From CAZNPW01 sp964575185 (GTDB lineage: Bacteria > Pseudomonadota > Alphaproteobacteria > Rhodobacterales > Rhodobacteraceae), in assembly GCA_964575185.1 (NCBI GenBank), contig CAZNPW010000064.1, positions 1-14,915 on the forward strand: a stretch of DNA of 14,915 nucleotides, written 5' to 3'. This document shows positions 12,272-14,915 of this stretch, piece after piece. How positions within the stretch are numbered: the first letter of the stretch is position 1; every line of letters begins with the position of its first letter. The position numbers were made by a program, and so were the translations under genes. The notes beneath the pieces are model-generated. The model saw nothing but the letters and a program-made list of their open reading frames with translations. It was not told where the DNA came from and did no database searches.

Positions 12272-12910
12272 CTAGTGCCTTTGCCCGGCGGCGGGAAGGG
12301 CGGAGGGGGCGGGAGCCTCCGGCGGGGATATTTGCGGGGAAGATGAGAGGCGCAGGGCAAGGTCCCGGACGGTGACGGGGTAGAGGATGTGTTCCTGGGC
12401 GAGGACGCGGGCGGCGAGCGTGTCGGGCGTGTCGCCGGGCAGGACGGGGACGCGGGCCTGGCCGAGGATGGGGCCCGCGTCGAGGTCCGCGGTGACGGCG
12501 TGGACGGTGCAGCCGGCCTGCGTGTCGCCGGCCGCCAGCGCCCGGGCGTGGGTGTGCAGGCCGGGGTATCTCGGCAGGAGCGAGGGGTGGATGTTGAGGA
12601 TGCGGCCGGCGGGCCAGCGCGCGACGAAGGCGGGCGTCAGGATGCGCATGAAGCCCGCGAGGCAGATGAGGTCGGGGGAGGCGGCGCGGAGCGTGGCGTC
12701 GAGATCGGCCTCGAAACCCGCGCGGTCGCGGCCGCGGTGGTCGACGGTGGCGGTGGGGATGCCCATCGCCTGCGCCCTGGCCAGGCCGGGTGCGCGGGGC
12801 ATGTTAGAGAGGACGAGGACGGGCCGCGCGGGGTGGTCGCCGGTCATCGAGGCCGCGAGCGCGGCCATGTTCGAGCCGCCGCCCGAGATCAGGATCGCGA
12901 CGCGGATCAC
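12272..12910 (-). CDS. purN: Phosphoribosylglycinamide formyltransferase (GART)
   Basis: A 212-residue cytoplasmic enzyme that transfers a formyl group from 10-formyltetrahydrofolate to glycinamide ribonucleotide in de novo purine synthesis. The phosphate-binding loop is VAILISGGGSN (4-14). The catalytic residues N106 and H108 (NIHPSLLPRYPGLHTH) and D144 (ADLDAGPI) fall at the same numbers as in E. coli. GTG 12910 shares GTGA with the purM stop, so translation is coupled, and no better start exists. The last 24 or so residues (SSSPQISPPEAPAPSALPA and a short end) lie beyond the conserved fold. Residues 189-199 are encoded by an interspersed repeat element. Confidence 0.95.
   Translation of the reverse strand: MIRVAILISGGGSNMAALAASMTGDHPARPVLVLSNMPRAPGLARAQAMGIPTATVDHRGRDRAGFEADLDATLRAASPDLICLAGFMRILTPAFVARWPAGRILNIHPSLLPRYPGLHTHARALAAGDTQAGCTVHAVTADLDAGPILGQARVPVLPGDTPDTLAARVLAQEHILYPVTVRDLALRLSSSPQISPPEAPAPSALPAAGQRH
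12315..12345 (+). repeat. Rhodobacterales-type interspersed element, copy 2, inside the purN 3' end
   Basis: The plus strand reads GCCTCCGGCGGGGATATTTG then CGGGGAAGATG, matching copy 1 (minus strand, 668-697) except around the AG/GA step and in the tail. Here the element is inside the purN reading frame (antisense orientation) and encodes residues 189-199 of the protein, so it is both repeat and coding sequence. Confidence 0.65.
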
Positions 12911-13941
12911 CCGAGGCGGCCCTGGTAGGCGACCCCCTGCCCGGCCGCGACATGGCCGATGACGGTGACGGTTTCGCCTGCGTCGGCAAGGATTTGCGCG
13001 GCGTCCTTCGCATGGGATTCGGCCACGACCGCGACCATGCCGATGCCGCAGTTGAAGGTCTTCAGCATCTCGGCGTCGGGGAGGTCCGCCTGGGCCTGCA
13101 GCCAGCGGAACACCGGCGGCAGCGACCAGGCCGCAAGGTCGATCCGGGCGCCGAGGCCGTCGGGCAGGACGCGGGGCAGGTTCTCGGTCAGCCCGCCGCC
13201 GGTGATGTGCGCCAGCGCGCGGACGCCGCCCGCGCGGATCGCCGCCAGCGCCGGGCGCACGTAGAGGCGGGTGGGGGTGAGGAGCGCCTCGCCGAGCGTC
13301 ACGGCGGCGAAGGGGGCGGGGGCGGACCAGGGGAGGTCGGCGCGGTCGACGATGCGGCGCACGAGGCTGTAGCCGTTGGAATGCACGCCCGAGGCGGCGA
13401 GGCCGAGCAGCACGTCGCCCTCGGCCACGCCCTGTGGCAGGTCCGCACCGCGCTCCATCGCGCCGACGGCGAAGCCCGCGAGGTCGAAGTCGCCGCCGTG
13501 ATACATGCCCGGCATCTCGGCCGTCTCGCCGCCGACGAGCGCGCAGCCGGTCGCCGCGCAGGCCGCGGCGATGCTGCCCACGACCTGCGCCGCCTGCGCC
13601 ACATCGAGCCTGCCGGTGGCGAAATAATCGAGGAAGAACAACGGCTCCGCACCCTGGCAGACGAGGTCGTTGACGCACATCGCGACGAGGTCCTGGCCGA
13701 TCGTGGCGAGGTGCCCGGTGTCGATCGCGATGCGCAGCTTGGTGCCGACGCCGTCGGTCGCGGCGACGAGGATCGGGTCGCGGAAACCCGCGGCCTTCAG
13801 GTCGAAGAGCGCGCCGAAGCCGCCGAGGCCCGCCATGCTGCCGGGCCGCCGGGTGCGGGCGGCGGCGGGCCGGATCGCGTCGACCAGCGCGTTGCCCGCG
13901 TCGATGTCGACGCCCGCCTGGGCATAGGTCAGTCGGGTCAT
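12907..13941 (-). CDS. purM: Phosphoribosylformylglycinamidine cyclo-ligase (AIR synthetase)
   Basis: A 344-residue cytoplasmic enzyme that closes the imidazole ring (FGAM to AIR, ATP-dependent) in purine biosynthesis. Diagnostic blocks are LVAATDGVGTKLRIA (58-72), CVNDLVCQGAEPLFFLDYFATG (89-110), ALVGGETAEMPGMY (134-147), GLAASGVHSNGYSLVR (180-195), HITGGGLTENLPRVLP (245-260) and FNCGIGMV (296-303). Length is as expected (about 345). ATG 13941 is chosen because MTRLTYAQAGVDI is the normal beginning. Its upstream region has only a run of seven G five bases away, not a canonical Shine-Dalgarno. Its stop overlaps the purN GTG by four bases. Head of the purM-purN-rnd-small membrane protein series. 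Confidence 0.97.
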   Translation of the reverse strand: MTRLTYAQAGVDIDAGNALVDAIRPAAARTRRPGSMAGLGGFGALFDLKAAGFRDPILVAATDGVGTKLRIAIDTGHLATIGQDLVAMCVNDLVCQGAEPLFFLDYFATGRLDVAQAAQVVGSIAAACAATGCALVGGETAEMPGMYHGGDFDLAGFAVGAMERGADLPQGVAEGDVLLGLAASGVHSNGYSLVRRIVDRADLPWSAPAPFAAVTLGEALLTPTRLYVRPALAAIRAGGVRALAHITGGGLTENLPRVLPDGLGARIDLAAWSLPPVFRWLQAQADLPDAEMLKTFNCGIGMVAVVAESHAKDAAQILADAGETVTVIGHVAAGQGVAYQGRLG

Positions 13942-14010
13942 GCGCGCCCCCCCGCGGTGAGATCGGGGCGCGGGATACATCAGGCCGGGCGCGGTCACAA
14001 CCGTGCGGCG

Positions 14011-14037
14011 GAGGTCCCGGCCTTCGCCGGGACGCGG
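14011..14037. repeat. Interspersed hairpin repeat, copy 2, upstream of the tRNA
   Basis: Identical over 27 bases to 10862-10888, with arms GTCCCGGC (14014-14021) and GCCGGGAC (14026-14033). A second stem, CGCGGG (14033-14038) with CCCGCG (14042-14047), follows at once. Together they lie between the divergent purM and tRNA genes, where they could stop minus-strand readthrough arriving from the gene at 14179. Confidence 0.85.
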
Positions 14038-14058
14038 GGTTCCCGCGCGGGCGGCGCG

Positions 14059-14087
14059 CTTTTCCTCGGGCCGGCCGCGTGCTACGC
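14059..14087 (+). promoter_or_regulatory. Candidate tRNA promoter
   Basis: CTTTTC (14059-14064) and CTACGC (14082-14087) are 17 bases apart, and the predicted transcription start would fall a few bases before the mature tRNA at 14100. Neither box is close to consensus. Position is the main argument. Confidence 0.28.
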
Positions 14088-14099
14088 CCTGCCCCGGCC

Positions 14100-14173
14100 G
14101 GGTCCGTAGCTCAACCGGTCAGAGCTGGGCGCTCATAACGCCTTGGTTGGGGGTTCGAGTCCCTCCGGACCCA
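14100..14173 (+). tRNA. tRNA with CAT anticodon (Ile2 or elongator Met)
   Basis: A full cloverleaf can be drawn. The acceptor GGGTCCG pairs perfectly with CGGACCC. The D-arm is GCTC/GAGC with the loop AACCGGTCA. The anticodon stem GGGCG/CGCCT encloses CTCATAA (anticodon CAT), the variable loop is TGGTT, and the T-arm is GGGGG/CCCTC around TTCGAGT, with A73. The G1-C72 pair rules out the initiator tRNA. CAT is read as Met, or as Ile (AUA) once TilS makes lysidine, and the sequence alone does not let me decide firmly. The variable-loop region TTGGTT looks slightly more like Ile2. The genome encodes ACCG after the acceptor stem, so the final A of CCA must be supplied by maturation. It ends 5 bases from the stop of the opposing gene. 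Confidence 0.93.
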
Positions 14174-14178
14174 CCGGC

Positions 14179-14915
14179 CTATTCCACCACGAAGCTTTCC
14201 AGCGCCATCAGGGTCGAGGGGCCGGCGGTCCGGGCGAGGGCGGGGAAGAAGTCGGAGGCGCGGCGGCCGATGTCGGTGTCGAGCGCCGGGGGCCGCGTGT
14301 CGGTGGCGAGCGCGAGGATGAGTTGCGCGGTGTCGCGCGGGGGGCCGTCGCGGGTGACGGGGGCGTCGAACTGCACGACGGGGCCCGCGAAGCTCATGAA
14401 ACTGCCCATGTCCTGGACCACGCCGCCCGAATCGATCAGCAGCAGCGAGACGTAGCGCCCGCCCGCGTTGCGCAGCGCGCCCTGCAGCGAGGTGCCGTCG
14501 GCGATGGTGGCGCCGGCGAGGCCGAGGCCGATCGGGCTGCCGGGGTAGCGCGTCGCGGCGCGGACGTAGTTCAGCGCCGGGCACTGGCGCGGGTCGACGA
14601 GGATGCGGCGTTCGGGGATCGGGGCGGCGGCGCCTTCCATCAGGCTCGCGGCGAAGGCGATGATGTCGGATTCGTTGGCGGCGATGTAGTCGATCGAGAG
14701 CGCGCCGTCCGCCCCGGCGCGGGGCAGCGCGACGAGGCAGGGCACGTCGAGCGCGCCCCGGATGCGGCGGATCAGCTCGCCCGCGGGGGTGTCGGCACCG
14801 CCGCCCCCGGCCCGGGGTGCCGCGGCGGGGGTCGCGGCGGGGGTCGCGGCGGCGGGGGGGCGCGGCGGGGGGGCCGCGGGGACCGCGGCGATGACGACCG
14901 GGGCCTGCGGCAGGG
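14179..14915 (-). CDS. Unrecognised protein, C-terminal 244 residues, start beyond window
   Basis: The minus-strand frame is open from the window edge to TAG at 14179-14181, so only the C-terminal part is seen. It begins with about 30 residues rich in Pro and Ala with ATPAATPAA repeats (a linker), then AGELIRRIRGALDVPCLVALP. A folded domain of about 190 residues follows, with DPRQCPALNYVRAATRYPG, a GGRYVSLLLIDSGGVVQDMGSF segment, and the end PSTLMALESFVVE. The pattern of a Cys-containing short domain followed by a YVSLLLID..GVV strand pair reminds me of DUF4384-type C-terminal modules found after protein-kinase or caspase-like domains, but this is only a resemblance. A GTG at 14745 could be taken as a start, but coding character clearly continues upstream of it. 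Convergent with the tRNA. Confidence 0.75.
   Translation of the reverse strand, partial: LPQAPVVIAAVPAAPPPRPPAAATPAATPAAAPRAGGGGADTPAGELIRRIRGALDVPCLVALPRAGADGALSIDYIAANESDIIAFAASLMEGAAAPIPERRILVDPRQCPALNYVRAATRYPGSPIGLGLAGATIADGTSLQGALRNAGGRYVSLLLIDSGGVVQDMGSFMSFAGPVVQFDAPVTRDGPPRDTAQLILALATDTRPPALDTDIGRRASDFFPALARTAGPSTLMALESFVVE

Noticed and set aside
12927..13678. An N-terminal extension of purN reaching back through purM, suggesting a fusion protein
   Set aside because: The extension is an Arg/Gly/Pro-rich shadow read out of frame with purM. The GTGA overlap at 12907-12910 gives a clean separate start for purN.
14100..14173. tRNA as an integration site of a genomic island
   Set aside because: No integrase gene and no duplicated tRNA 3' end is seen in the window.

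Overview
The window is a GC-rich (roughly 70% by eye) chromosomal segment, densely packed with short operons, and almost certainly comes from an alphaproteobacterium of the Rhodobacterales (Rhodobacteraceae/Paracoccaceae type). The call rests on the protein flavour of the secD/secF/yajC, serS, purMN and rnd genes. It also rests on two intergenic elements that I recognise from memory as common in that order: a GTCCCGGC/GCCGGGAC hairpin and a GCCTCCGGCGGG..TATTTG element. No phage, transposon, CRISPR array, plasmid gene or toxin-antitoxin pair is visible.

Layout. 1-1367, minus strand: an SseB-family protein cut by the window edge, preceded by a family-4-like (Fe-S type) uracil-DNA glycosylase. 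1516-4595, plus strand: a capsule-export cluster, kpsT (ABC ATPase), kpsE (polysaccharide co-polymerase/export protein) and kdsA (KDO-8-phosphate synthase). The first two genes overlap and kdsA follows after 7 bases. No kpsM permease gene is in view. 4600-4679: four 20-bp tandem repeats, each centred on CGATATCG, between the convergent kdsA and the next operon. 4684-8017, minus strand: yajC-secD-secF and an Mth938/AAMDC-like small protein, i.e. the SecDF-YajC translocase accessory complex. 8018-8202: a divergent promoter region with a run of 14 C. 8203-10267, plus strand: serS, then a TspO-like multi-pass membrane protein. 10385-10863, plus strand: a possible 44-residue Pro/Gln/Thr-rich protein and a stand-alone TfoX C-terminal-domain protein. 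10893-13941, minus strand: purM-purN-rnd and a 55-residue two-helix membrane protein. This last gene was found by reading the strand, and its GTG overlaps the rnd stop. 14100-14173, plus strand: a CAT-anticodon tRNA. 14179 to the end, minus strand: the C-terminal part of an unrecognised protein with a Pro/Ala-rich linker.

How the genes fit together. KpsT and KpsE would drive export of a KDO-linked capsule and KdsA makes the KDO-8-phosphate precursor, so this is a coherent module lacking its permease here. SecD, SecF and YajC assist the SecYEG translocon. PurM and PurN are consecutive-pathway enzymes of IMP synthesis, and rnd (tRNA 3' trimming) is co-directional 45 bases behind them. The rest is housekeeping.

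I see no convincing new multi-gene system. The best leads are small: the 20-bp palindromic tandem array, the C14 tract between two essential promoters, a PurN tail encoded by an interspersed repeat, the hidden 55-residue gene, a low-GC patch in the serS coiled-coil arm, and an altered Walker A motif in KpsT.
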